In this document: piece by piece, positions 42,594 through 54,212 of the stretch
Layout: each line of letters begins with the position of its first letter
How positions within the stretch are numbered: position 1 is the first letter of the stretch
Position numbers and translations under genes: made by a program
Assembly: GCA_947561395.2 (NCBI GenBank)
Contig: OX387190.1
Location: 14,874,858 to 14,938,857, forward strand
Direction: 5' to 3'
DNA length: 64,000 bases
DNA from: Buxus sempervirens
Lineage: Eukaryota > Streptophyta > Magnoliopsida > Buxales > Buxaceae
The notes under the pieces: generated by a model
What the model was told of the DNA's origin: nothing
Seen by the model: the letters and a program-made list of their open reading frames with translations, nothing else
Databases searched by the model: none

Positions 42594-44814
42594 TGTAACG
42601 CCCCGAACCCGGGTCAGTGCAAACTGGCACCCGACCTGAGTCCGGTTCGCTACTGTGATAACCCGAATTCAGTTCAACAACCAAATCTGAGCTGTCACTG
42701 GCCCATATCAAATAATCATCAATCATTAATATCAAAGTCTGGTAAAATAAAATGGTTACTATCTCTCTCATCTCTCTAGTACATAAAATCCAATGAATAA
42801 TAGTCTATCAAATATGTCTAAGTCTAAACAATCCTCCACCTCAAACAAGATCCGGATAAAAGTAATCCTCCGGTGAATACTCAGCTACCTTTCCCTGGAA
42901 ATCACTAAGATTCCTCTCTCGCGTATCAGCTGAAAAATGAAATGAAAGTAGGGTGAGATATGAATATCCCAGTAGGTAACACATGCATGATTAAACAGTT
43001 AATATAAGTAAAGTACAATTCATGCACGATTAAACAATATTGACTAATCAGGCTCGTATAATCATTCGTATCATTCATGAATACAAAACAGTATGATAAA
43101 CAGTTCTAGAGATGAATTTCAGCAAGTTCTATTATAAGAATCCAATATCAAAATCAATAACATAATTCATACTTTGCTAGGATGTACTAAACAGTCACAT
43201 CCGATCCATATCTCAATCACATGCTTCTAGCATGTATACAATAGTAATAACAAGTGCTTGTGATTTCAGTATCATTGTAGGATTGACAAAGATAGATAAA
43301 CCTTTTGAGATGATTCTCGACCAATCACTATACCACCGTGCGGCTTAGGAGCAATGCTACTAATGATACTCAAGTCCCATGCAGCGCAGCTTAGACAAGA
43401 GCCGTAGCCACTGACTTATTGCACACGCACCCATCAGAGTTGGTATGTACCATCAGCATGCAACACCAGAATAAATACATGGAGATGGTCGCTTATCCAC
43501 ATGTACAGGGAATCACCAGCGGCTCATCGGGGTGTCCCTCCAGAGATAGGACCTTCCCAGACAAACTAACTTGCAAAGGAAGCGCGTCACACAAGAGAGA
43601 AACTCAATCCAAATGACATATCCCTTAGCTATTTAGCAACAACTATGGATCCATAACCAGCTATGCCCACTAGACTCCAAAATTTCCTAAAATATAATAT
43701 TTCTATAAGGGTTGGTGCCTAGCGGCATATAAAGGTTAAATCTGTCAATTACTTCAATATTCAGTCATCTGAGTTCTGAATTCTCTTTATAAAGTTTTCT
43801 GGTTTATAGTGTAATTTAAAAGATGTTCTAGTAATTAGATAGTAGTTAGGTTTTCCAAAACTAGGTTTTTCCATTTCTTTCAAAGTTTGGCAACTAATGT
43901 CCTAAATATCTTCCTAATTTATTTTTCTGTAAAACAGGGAATTAGATAATTTATTTTGGTATTAAAACATCTTATTTAATCATTAAAATTGTCTAAAAAT
44001 AGTTTGGAATTGATTCAGGGTTTGAAATTACGAAAATCTACAAAATCTGAACAAAGCGCCTAGGATCGCTCAGGATTGCCTCGGCGGTCTGTGGTCGGCG
44101 GTAGTTCAAAATCAAACGCCGACGGTACGTCATCCAGCGGTCTTCGGTGGTCTAAGGTTTTTCACTAGCGCCGAGGATCGCAGAGTACAGTTGAGGTTGG
44201 CGGTCATCCAAAATCGAACAAAAACAGTTCTAAATCGTGATTTTTCTCGTCTAACCTCATTCTATCATACATATAACATTGATACTAAACTAAATACATC
44301 AATAGATCATATAAAAACATGCTCTTGCGATTAAACGAATGTAAAATACCAAAAACGAGTGTAAACGGTGTCACCTACCTCTTTTCCACGATTGTTTCTC
44401 CTTCTCTCTCTAAACAATGATTCACAAAGGCGCGAGGTACTCCCTAGGTGATGAAAAACACAAAACCAACACCCTTCCTTCTTTCTCTTCTTCTTCTTCT
44501 CCTTCGGTTGCTCGGTTTGTCGCTTGTGGCTGAAGTTGACGAGCGAAATACAAACGGATATGTTTTTAGGTTATTAAACTAATATATATAACTCTTGATC
44601 CCATGTATCTCATGTACAACTTTCCTATACACACTGCTCAATCAGAACACATACCTCGATATCTCATGATCGGACGATCAGATCTGTGTTTAATTCTGGA
44701 TCTCCACTAATTAGATCATCCCCTACAATAATAAAATATTTTCATCAATTATAACTCTCAAAAATATTATTTATTAATTTATTTTATTATTTAAGGAAAA
44801 TTCGGGGTTTTACA
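42594..44814 (-). repeat. 3' LTR of Tekay element
   Basis: 2,221 bp, TGTAACGCCCCGAACC to TTCGGGGTTTTACA on the plus strand. It includes a GC-rich block (44050-44215, with CGGCGGT and GCGGTCTTCGG phrases) in an AT-rich context. Confidence 0.93.
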
Positions 44815-44825
44815 TCCTCCCATCC
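44815..44825 (-). other. Polypurine tract of Tekay element
   Basis: Minus strand GGATGGGAGGA directly before the LTR start TGTAAAACC. Confidence 0.85.
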
Positions 44826-46405
44826 TAAAAGAAAGAAAAATTTCGTCCTCGAAATTTACCTTGTGATTCTGGAAATAGGTTAGGATACTTTCTCTGCATT
44901 TCCGATTCCAATTCCCAAGTAGCTTCCTCAGTTGTGTGATTCTGCCAAAGTACTTTCACAAGTGGAATTACTTTAGTACGAAGAACCTGCTCCTTCCTGT
45001 CCAAAATCTCAACTGGATGCTCCTCATAAGTCAAGTCCCCTCGCACTACTATCGGCTCATGCTGAATGATATGAGTAGGGTCATGCACGTACTTCCTCAA
45101 CATAGAAACATGGAATACGTCATGAACTCCTTCTAGCTGTGTAGGCAAAGCCAATCTGTATGCTACTGGTTTTACTGTACCCTTAATCTCAAATGGACCT
45201 ATATATCTTGGAGCCAATTTGCCTTTCTTTCCAAATCTCTTAATCCCACGAGATGGTGATATCTTCAGAAATACCAAATCATCAACTTCAAAATGCAAGT
45301 CTCTTCTTCTGGTATTTGCATAACTCTTCTGACGACTCTGGGCTGTAAGCATATTCTGCCTAATCTGATTCACCTTCTCAATGCTATCCTGTACAATCTG
45401 CAGCCCAATAAGTTGTCTTTCTCCAACTTCCACCCAACACACTGGGGATCTACATGGTCTGCCATAAAGTGCCTCAAATGGTGCCATCTGAATACTCGCC
45501 TGATAGTTGTTATTATAGGCAAACTCCACCAATGGTAGGTGCTGATTCCAACTGCCCCCCCAATCCATAACACAGCATCTCAGTATGTCTTCCAATGTCT
45601 GAATAATATGCTCAGACTGTCCATCTGTCTGAGGATGATAGCTAGTGCTGAAATTAAGCTTAGTTCCTAAGGCTGCCTGAAATGCAAGCCAAAAGCGTGC
45701 CGTGAATCGTGTATCTCTGTCAGACACTATGGAAACTAGTACTCCATGAAGTCTCACTATCTCCTTGACATATAGTTCAGCTAAAGACTTCAACTGCTGC
45801 GTAGTGCTCATAGGCAAGAAATGTGCTGACTTAGTCAGTCTATCCACAACAACCCAAATAACATCTTCTTTCTTTGCTGTCAATGGTAACCCAGATACAA
45901 AATCCATGGTCACATGCTCCCACTTCCATTTTGGGATAGGAAATGACTGAAATAAACCAGGTGGTTTCCGATATTCAGCCTTCACTTGCTGGCATATCAA
46001 ACACTTTGCCACATACTCTGCAATCTCTTTCTTCATTCCTGACCACCAATAGATTTCTTTCAAGTTTTTGTATATCTTCGTACTTTCTGGGTGAACTGCA
46101 TACCTCGATCTATGACCCTTTGTCAATATTTTTTCCTTAATCTCCTCATCAGCTGGAACACAAATACGGCCTCTATATCTCAATAGCCCATCTCTATCTG
46201 AAAAATCTTCAGCTGCCTCAGATCCTCTACTCATCATCTCCCTAGTCTGAATCAACTGTGGGTCAATCAACTGTCTCTCTCGAATCAACTGAACCAAATA
46301 TGGCTCAATCTGAACACGAGCAACTCGGATCACTCCATCCTGTGGCATGCTAAACTCTCCCTGCCAATCTTTGACTGAATCAACCAATCTACACTGGCTC
46401 ATCAT
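44825..46405 (-). pseudogene. Tekay integrase with chromodomain (fossil)
   Basis: Zinc-binding region (GHRSRYAVHPESTKIYKNLK ... CLICQQVKAEYRKPPGL), DDE core (WEHVTMDFVSGLP, VDRLTKSAHFLPM, VSIVSDRDTRF, SYHPQTDGQSEHIIQ), GPFEIKGTVKPVAYRLALP, and a C-terminal chromodomain (PVEILDRKEQVLRTKVIPLV, KVLWQNHTTEEATWELESEM). Chromodomains of chromoviruses direct integration to marked chromatin. This segment is long and mostly open, but the element is broken. Confidence 0.93.
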
Positions 46406-46433
46406 AAAAGCTGCTAAAGTAGCTACCTGATCA

Positions 46434-47582
46434 TCAACTGAACTTTTTTCTGCTCAAAGCATCAGCCACTACGTTTGCTTTACCAGGGTGGTATTGCAAA
46501 GTGAACTTGAAATCCTTTAGTAGATCCATCCACCTTCGCTGCCTCATATTCAAGTCTCTTTGTGAAAACAGATACCTCAAGCTCTTATGATCAGAAAATA
46601 TCTCAAACTCTACCCCATAAAGATAATGCCTCCATATCTTCAGTGCAAAGACTATGGTTGCTAACTCTAGATCATGAGTAGGGTAGTTCTTTTCATGCGG
46701 CCTCAACAATCTTGAAGCATACGCTATAACTCTGCCCTGCTGCATCAATACACATCCCAAGCCTATCCTAGAAGTATCACAATATACTGCAAATGCCTCA
46801 TCCATGGATGGCATAATCAAAACCGGTGCAGTAGTCAATCTCTGCTTCAATTCCTGGAAACTCTGCTCAAATTTCTCATCCCATTGGAATTTCACTGCCT
46901 TCTTGGTTAGATTACACAAAGGTGCAGCTATACGTGAAAATCCTGCGATGAATCTCCTATAGTACCCTGCCATACCAAGGAAACTCCTGACCTCCGTCAC
47001 TGTAGTAAGTCTAGGCCATTCTGCCACTGCCTTAACCTTCTCAGGATCCACAGATATACCCTCACCTAAGATAACATGACCTAAGAAAGAAATCTGCCTC
47101 AGCCAAAACTGACACTTGCTAAATTTCCCGTACAACCCGTGGTCTCTCAAAGTGTGCAATACTGCCTTCAAATGCCCAACATGTGCCTCTTGGGTCTTAG
47201 AGTATACTAAGATGTCATCAATGAACACTACTACGAAACTGTCCAAGTATGCATGGAAAATCCTGTTCATGAGGTCCATGAAAACAGCTGGGGCATTGGT
47301 CAGCCCAAAAAGCATAAACAAGAACTCATAATGCCCATAGCGTATACGGAAAGCTGTCTTCTCTATGTCATCTTCTGGTACTCTCAACTGATGATATCCT
47401 GACCTCAAGTCTATCTTGGAGAACCAAGATGCATCTCCTAACTGGTCAAACAGGTCATCAATCATAGGCAACGGATACTTATTCTTCACTGTCACTTGAT
47501 TCAGTTGCCTATAATCGATACACATCCTCAAACTACCATCCTTCTTCTGCACAAACAGAACTGGTGCGCCCCATGGCGACAC
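46434..47582 (-). pseudogene. Tekay reverse transcriptase and RNase H (fossil)
   Basis: [66 protein letters not shown] and [12 protein letters not shown] mark the reverse transcriptase. [40 protein letters not shown] and [13 protein letters not shown] mark RNase H. All are typical chromovirus blocks. Confidence 0.95.
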
Positions 47583-47721
47583 ACTCCATCTGATGAACCC
47601 TTTCTCCTAAAGCTCATCTAATTGCTTCTTAAGTTCCTCATGTTCTGGTTTCGCAAGCCTATAGGGTGGCTTTGAAACTGGAGCCGTACCAGGCATCAAC
47701 TGGATCCTAAACTCTACTCCT

Positions 47722-48372
47722 CTAGCAGGTGGTAATCCAGGTAAATCCTCTGGAAACACATCCGTAAACTCCTGAATTACAGGTACATCGGAGATGACAA
47801 GGGTGTTGCTCCTCTGCTATCACAGATGATACTAGACCAATCAATGACTTCAACCCCTCACATTTGAAACAATGAATGGTTTGATCTGGCCCTCTAACTA
47901 TCACTGTCCCCGCATAGCAATCCAACGTCACATGGTGTCTACATAACCAGTCCATCCCCAATATCACATCTAAACCTCCAATGTCTAAGGCAACCAAATC
48001 ACCAAACAACTCCAATCTACCCAATCTAATCATGTAGTCTCTATACATATGTTCAACTCTAGTAGACTCTCCCAAAGGTGTTTGTACAAACAATGCAGTA
48101 TCCAATTCAGTGGGTGACAAACCAATCCGTCGTGCACAAGCAGGTGATATAAATGAATGGGAAGCACCAGAATCAAACAGAACACATGCTGATCTACCAC
48201 AGATGAAAAGAATACCTCCGATTAGCTCAGGTGCCTCGTGATCAGCCTCAATATCCTCCATACGATCAGGCTCAATCTCCTCATGTGCCTCCACTGCATA
48301 CACTCTCGCTAGCTGCGGCTGCTGAGCAGGTACTGCCTGCCTCTGGCCTCCTCTCTGAACTCTTCTGCCCAA
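47722..48372 (-). pseudogene. Tekay protease region (fossil)
   Basis: ILFICGRSACVLFDSGASHS with the DSGA active-site block, ALFVQTPLGES, and GLDVILGMDWLCRHHVTLDC, the standard chromovirus retropepsin signatures. The stretch 47583-47721 is the usual linker to reverse transcriptase. Confidence 0.92.
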
Positions 48373-49477
48373 CTGGTGCTCTCTGAGCTGTCTGCTGAAA
48401 CTGTGGCCTCTGTGGGAAAGCAGGCACGGTCTCTGGCTGTGGTAATACTGGTCGTGGCATTGCTAAAGACTGATAGCTTGGAGAGAATCGACAGTCGGTG
48501 ATCCTGTGACTTGCCTTTCCGCATCGGTAACAAGTGCCCGGTGTTGCGACACACGGTCCAGGTACATGATATCTACCACAACTGGCACATCCCCTCTGAG
48601 CTGGTCTATACTGTCCTCCTGCAGGCTTCGTCCTAGTCCAGTCTCTGGGCCTCTTGTTTCCACCAAGGAAACCTCTCTGATCTGTCGGCCTCATAGGTGG
48701 TCTAGCTCTACTTTGGCTCACTTTAGCCTCTATGTCACTCTCAGCCCTGGTGGCTCGACGTACCATATCCTTTAGTTCGGTGCACAAGAGTACTGTCAAC
48801 ATACTTTTAATCTCGGGCTTCAGACCCCACTTAAAGTGTGAAGTCAACCTCCTCTCATCCTGGGTCATGTGGGGTGCAAATCGAGACAAGGCTGCAAATC
48901 TAGCCTCGTACTGGGCCACTGTCTGGCTCCCCTGAGTAATCTCCATAAATTCCCTTTCCTTCTTGAGCCGGACTTCCTCAGAAAAGTACTGGTCATAGAA
49001 GACCTCTTTGAATCTATCTCACGTCATGTACGTAGCCTGTGGGTCTTGCCTCTTCCTGGCTGTCCACCAGTGAACTGCTTCACCCTCAAACAAGAATGCT
49101 GCCAATCGCACTCTCCGGTCCATCGAGCATCCCATGGCCTCAAAAATCCACTTCACTCTCATCAGCCATCTCTCAGCCTACATAGGATCTGGACGTCCAC
49201 TGAAGATAGGTGGATCCAACTTCCTGAATTGCTCTAAATCCTTGGCCGTCTGTATGGCCCTCTCATGTACAAGCTCATCCCTGTGACCATTTCCACCGTT
49301 TCCACCATTGCCGTGCTGGCTCAGTCTCTCCCCCCTTTCCTTGGCAAGAAGCTCTACCAAGCTGCTAACAACAGCCCACACATCACCCCCTGGAGGTGGT
49401 GGAGGTAATGGAACATCCTGCTGCTCCTCCTCAATAGGATCAGCTCTAGCACGTCTCCCTTTACCAGCCATCTGCAA
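48373..49477 (-). pseudogene. Tekay gag (fossil)
   Basis: It starts MQMAGKGRRARADP at 49477. QTAKDLEQFRKLDPPIFSGR begins the Retrotrans_gag region. VAQYEARFAALSRFAPHMTQ and the knuckle CYRCGKASHRITDC (48500-48545) follow, preceded by a CASCGRYHVPGPC segment. Confidence 0.93.
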
Positions 49478-49580
49478 AATACAAATTTCACTTGTTAGAA
49501 TCTAATAATTCTAGGGGTTCTATCTAGCGTACTCACAATCCCATTCCCCTAAAGCTGGCTATCTAAGGTTAGGACCATTT

Positions 49581-49591
49581 CTCTAATACCA
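49581..49591 (-). other. Primer binding site of Tekay element
   Basis: Minus strand TGGTATTAGAG four bases inside the LTR (49596-50664), a tRNA-iMet-type site. Confidence 0.8.
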
Positions 49592-49595
49592 TCTC

Positions 49596-50664
49596 TGTAA
49601 CGCCCCGAACCCGGTCAGTGCAAACCGGCACCCGACCCGAACCCGGTTCGCTACTGTGACAACCCGAATTTAGTTCAATAACCAAATTCGAGGTGTCACA
49701 CTGGCCCATATCAAATAATCATCAAGAATATATTAGACTAAAGAATTTAAAAATCCATTCAATTAAGTAACTATCAGAGTGCGGAAACAAGTATGTGCGG
49801 AAGTGTAGTCTAAAATCCTCAAATAAACATTAAAGTTAATCATTAAAATTGTCTAAAAATAGTTTGGAATTGATTCAGGGTTTGAAATTACGAAAATCTG
49901 CAAAATCTGAACAGAGCGCCTAGGATTGCCTTGGCGGTCTGTGGTCGGCGGTAGTTCAAAATCGAACGCCAACGGTACGTCTTCTAGCGGTCTTCAGCGG
50001 TCTAAGGTTTTTCACTAGCGCCGAGGATCACCGACTAAAGTCGAGGTTGGCAGTCATCCAAAATCAAACTGAAACAGTTCTAAATCGTGATTTTTCTCGT
50101 CTAACCTCATTCTATCATACATATAACATTGATACTAAACTAAATACATCAATAGATCATATAAAAACATGCTCTTGCGATTAAACGAACGTAAAATAAC
50201 AAAAACAAGTGTAAACGGTGTCACCTACCTCTTTTCCACGATTGTTTCTCCTTTTATCTCTAAACAATGATTCACAGAGGCGCGAGGTACTCCCTAGGTG
50301 ATGAAAAACACAAAACCAGCACCATTCCTTCTTCCTCTTCTTCTTCTTCTCCTTCGGTCGCTCAGTTTGTCGCTTGCGGCTGAAGTTGACGAGCGAAATA
50401 CAAACGAATATGTTTTTAGGTTATTAAACTAATATATATAACTCTTGATCCCATGTATCTCATGTACAACTTTCCTATACACACTGCTCAATCAGAACAC
50501 ATACCTCGATATCTCATGATCGGACGATCAGATCTGTGTCTAATTCTGGATCTCCACTAATTAGATCATCCCCTACAATAATAAAATATTTCCATCAATT
50601 ATAACTCTCAAAAATATTATTTATTAATTTATTTTATTATTTAAGGAAAATTCGGGGTTTTATA
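49596..50664 (-). repeat. 5' LTR of Tekay element
   Basis: 1,069 bp, matching both ends of the 2,221-bp partner (first about 160 bp and last about 830 bp). Confidence 0.92.
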
Positions 50665-51096
50665 GTGTTTCTCCACCTTCAAGCGTATGGTTTTTGGGTT
50701 TTGGCTTAATTGGGAACTTAGAACTCAAGTCTAGTGATGCCCGGAATCGAATCATAGATCCCATTGTCATCACATCATTGACTCAAATTCTAAGGTAAAT
50801 GTTTTCACTTTCGCGTTCCGAAGTATCGACCTCGGTGCGTGAAGCTACACACATTCGGGTTTAACTTCCTATAGGTAATGGGTAGGCTGTGCAAAGTGTT
50901 TAAAGTGCTCAAGTGCATTTAAAATTGAGGTGCATTCATAACGTCCCAGCCCCTTGCCACTTTTTTTCTTAGCCATGCATACAATTTCAAGCCAAGGCAA
51001 TATGACATTATAATGAAAGCAAACACAAGCAAGAATGGTAGCCAAAGCAACTAAATATGTACACAATTATTACATACCCAAAAGTAGCGTACAAAT
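50665..51096 (-). other. Leader of Tat A1, outer part
   Basis: Non-coding stretch between the Tekay insertion and the A1 5' LTR. No canonical tRNA primer site is evident immediately inside the LTR; the A1 primer is unidentified. Confidence 0.6.
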
Positions 51097-51280
51097 TGTG
51101 AGACATGGAAAAATCACCAAGATGATTCCCTCCGTCAACACACGGGCTCAATGAAAATGGGAGAGTCATCACCATTCAATTTTTGGGGTGTGAATGGACA
51201 CCAAAAGATTCAATGTAAGCAAAAAAAGAGCTAAAAGGCAAATATACTAGAGTAAAAATAACTCTACTTGAAAATCAAAT

Positions 51281-51336
51281 CCAGAGATGGGTAAGGGGAT
51301 TAGATTATGAACGGGGGAAGGTGTTAAGCACCCCCA
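51281..51336 (-). other. Block conserved between family A and B LTRs
   Basis: CCAGAGATGGGTAAGGGGAT...GGAAGGTGTTAAGCACCCC has only three differences over 54 bp from 56407-56460 of family B, while much of the surrounding LTR has diverged. A candidate conserved RNA signal near the LTR 3' end. Confidence 0.7.
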
Positions 51337-53162
51337 TTCACCCACACAAGGTGATTGCCAAGTGTTGTTCATGCTAAAAAATGAGAAAGCTTGCTAAAAT
51401 AATCAAAAACCTTGAGAAAGGATTAAAAAAAATGTGTGATGCCTTCACATGAAAAATCCAAATGAATTCCAGATCCTCTTTTATGTCAATATCACTTCTG
51501 GAATATCACCAATAGATAGAAATCAAAGCAAAAATTGCTCAAAACCAAGTTGAGTCAAATTCGGAAAATTCGGTAAAAGATAGAGCCACTTGTCTTGAAA
51601 TCATTCAAATCTAGTTTAGATTGAATCAAACCAAATCCATTTGAAAGATTATGATAAATAGAAGACTCATTCAAATTTTCAATCAATTCCGGTTAAAATC
51701 CTAGGAGTTATTCTCCTTTGAAATCTGCTGCTGGAGATAGTTAAAAGTGACAAGTGGGCAAGTTTGGAAAATCATTTAGAAAAATTGGCTCAATATAAAT
51801 CCATGAAATTTGGTGTGAATGAAGTATGTATGGACATCTTTCAAATGAAACTAGCCTCATACAAAAATTCATTCGGATGTGCCTTAGGTGACCTCCCGAA
51901 CAGGCCTCGAGGATCACAGGTTAACCTAGAAAAGTGCTGTTGAGCAGTTCTGAGTAAATCTGTTACCCACGACACAAATGGAGTCAAAAAATTATGAAAC
52001 TAACTGGATTTGAAATTAGACTTCCAAAGGAAAACACAGAAACAAAAATCACTTAAATCGGACTTAAAACGAACACATGGTGCTCAGTCGAAGTGACAGG
52101 TTCCGCAATCTGGCCTGAATTGACCTATCAACTTCGACTGAGAGGTGTCAAAAATACACTTGATAAAAATTAATTAAATTTTGCTGGCATAAACTAGACA
52201 TCCTCACCTTTCCCATGGCTCTGAAATTACTCCAAAATTCATCCGGAGGATGAAGTTACAAGTGTCTGAAGTTGGAGTACAGCTGCTGTCCCGTTTTGCC
52301 ACTTTTAAGTAAAATCAAATCAAAACGGTGCTAAGGTGTGTGTGGTCCGTGCAACATGAATCAAAATCATTTAAACAAAGTTGAAGAACCTCTAGGAAGA
52401 AATAGGGCACAAGCTTGGCTCACCATTCCCTCCGATTGGAAAGAATATGCCAAAAACCCCAAAAATGAGCAAAAATGCCCGAAACCGAGAGGTTAGACCT
52501 AGAGGTCTTCAATACTCAAGAAGAACTTGCTTGAAATCATTTTTGAAAATCATTGAAATTTATTCCAGAATTTCTTGGGGCTATTCATTTCAGATCTATC
52601 ACAATGAATGCAATAAATCCGGAATATAAGCCGATTCCGACAAAAGCAAGTGCTATGTGTGTATGGGTAAAAATCATTTCTTCAATAACATAACAACATA
52701 TAGCATGCATTTATATCAATCAAATGGGATTCTAAAACAACCTAGGGTTCCGTTCCATTCTCGTTTCCTTTAGTTCTCTCTCCCCGTTTAACGGTTCTTC
52801 GAGATAATCTTGGGGTACTTTGAGTATGAAACGGTTTTCATAGATTCAAAAGGCTTTTCAACAAGTTTCTAACACTAAGGATCAATCCTCAGTCTCATTT
52901 CCCCTAGATCCCGCCTTCACATTTTACGGCTAGGGGGAGTCTTGAGGTACTTTGAGTAGAGGAAGGGTTTACATGCACATAGAGTAGGCCTTATTCTATA
53001 GAAGGGTAGAAGAAAATAAATAATTCTAGAATGTAAAGACAGAAAAATAAAGAGGGGTTTAGGCTTACCTGGGTTTCTGGAATCAATGCAGCAGCGGTTC
53101 CCTTCTTCACTCGGAGTTCTTCAATCTCCAACTTATTGGCCATTTTCTTAAGGAGGAGCCTC

Positions 53163-53171
53163 CTATTTATA
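53163..53171 (-). promoter_or_regulatory. TATA box of family A LTR (right copy)
   Basis: Minus strand TATAAATAG in the same position as in the left LTR. Confidence 0.7.
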
Positions 53172-53338
53172 GGCAAAGGCTAGGGTTAGGGTTTGCATGA
53201 TGGTAGACACAAAATGATGTCTAGAGTCCGCCAACCTTAACCCTAAGGCTATTTCTGAGATTTCCACTCCTTTAATGAAGGATATGATGGTAAAAAGTGA
53301 AAACTCTCGGAAAACCCTAATTTTGAGCAAAAAGCTTG

Positions 53339-53478
53339 TATCCAACATATCAGGTCAGATACAAGAGCACATATATGTATCCGACATATGTCGTCGGATA
53401 CATTAACCTTTGCTTATATCTGACAACTTCTGTCGGATATGAAAGAATATGCTTGTATTCGACCTGGGTTGTCGGATA
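53339..53478. repeat. Family A dyad array, 4 units (right LTR)
   Basis: Units start at 53339, 53378, 53417 and 53456, exactly 39 bp apart; the unit at 53378 is a perfect TATCCGAC-7-GTCGGATA dyad. Confidence 0.94.
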
Positions 53479-53986
53479 CAAGAAAAAATGCCTATTTCTC
53501 CAATTTTGTGCTGGTTTGAAAGGAAAGAATGATTTTTACCAATTATTCATCATTTTTATTGTGCAATTTGGGGTGTCTACAACTGCCCCTCTTTGCGGGA
53601 GTAGCAAAGCAATGAGTTGCAAAGATTAGACAATCCCAAATTGCACTCCCTTAACCATGATTTGCTTGGTTCAATTCAATTTTGAAAAATAATTTTTTGG
53701 GTGAAGATTTGCCAAAAGGCCGTAACTTTAAGGGGGGCATCTCTCTAAGAAGTCCTAAATTCCACTGAGCTCTCGTGGCTATGAAGTGGATTTTAAGCCC
53801 AAAATAAGATTTTTGAAAACTGATTTTTTTATCAATCCAAGTTAGAAATTGAATGAATATTTTCCTTTTGACCAAAACATTTCCCCAAGTTGTCCTAAAT
53901 TCCACTGAGCTTTCGTGGCTGTGAAGTGGATTTTAAGCCAAAATAGGGTTTTTTTTTTGGTGAAGATAGCAGATTTTGTAGCACAA

Positions 53987-54150
53987 TTTTTTCTTTTTCT
54001 TCTTTTTTTTTCTTTTTCTCTTTTTCTTTTTCTTTTTTTTCTTTTTTTTTTGCTTTTCTTTTTTCTCCTTTTTCTTTTCTTTTTCTCCTTTTTCCCTTTT
54101 TTCTTTTCTTTTTCTCTTTTTTTTTTCTTTTTTTTCTGTTTTTTTTGTTG
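53987..54150. repeat. Long polypyrimidine tract (A2)
   Basis: Nearly pure T/C ending at the dyad array. Open frames here are Lys/Glu- or Phe/Leu-only artefacts. Confidence 0.9.
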
Positions 54151-54212
54151 TATCCGACATAATTGGTCGGATAAGAAGATTCTCATTTGTATCCGACCTG
54201 ATTCGTCGGATA
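54151..54212. repeat. Family A dyad array, 2 units (A2, before PMD gene)
   Basis: Units at 54151 and 54190, 39 bp apart: TATCCGACATAATTGGTCGG-type and TATCCGACCTGATTCGTCGG-type dyads. Confidence 0.93.

Larger units (their letters stand above)
42594..50664 (-). mobile_element. Tekay (chromovirus) Ty3/gypsy element, complete length, broken
   Basis: It is flanked by ATGTT (42589-42593) and GTGTT (50665-50669), a 5-bp duplication with one difference. Minus-strand order: LTR (49596-50664), primer site, gag, protease, reverse transcriptase, RNase H, integrase with chromodomain, polypurine tract, LTR (42594-44814). A C-terminal chromodomain identifies a chromovirus, and sequence and long LTRs fit Tekay/Del. 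The LTRs are about 96% identical where they align. The first-copied LTR is about half as long as the other. It inserted into the leader of Tat A1. Coding is broken in about five places. Confidence 0.93.
15167..53581 (-). mobile_element. Tat/Ogre Ty3/gypsy element A1 with nested insertions
   Basis: On the minus strand, from the right: LTR (51097-53581), leader, gag, protease with G-patch, reverse transcriptase with gypsy RNase H, a second archaeal-like RNase H, integrase, an antisense two-gene cassette, polypurine tract and the left LTR (15167-16825, shortened at its outer end). A second RNase H and a G-patch segment are Tat/Ogre hallmarks. Removing the insertions at 26321-35544 and 42594-50664 leaves about 21 kb, fitting Ogre-size elements. 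The LTR pair differs by about 9% in a 175-bp sample, so A1 is older than the Tekay element inside it. The coding is broken, roughly five to ten places besides the insertions. Confidence 0.9.
51097..53581 (-). repeat. Tat family A LTR shared by A1 and A2
   Basis: 2,485 bp from TGTGAGACATGG to GGGGTGTCTACA. On its left lies the A1 leader (so it is A1's 5' LTR); on its right lies a polypurine tract and family A 3' inner sequence (so it is also A2's 3' LTR). It carries the duplicated CGTTTAACGG/CATTTTACGGCTAGGG box, the TATA box at 53163-53171 and the dyad array. Confidence 0.88.

Noticed and set aside
51159-51174. Sequence resembling a Tat primer binding site (minus strand TGGTGATGACTCTCCC)
   Set aside because: It lies inside the LTR as defined by the solo LTR with target duplication at 1328-2884. 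It may be a relic or alternative primer site, but was not called.
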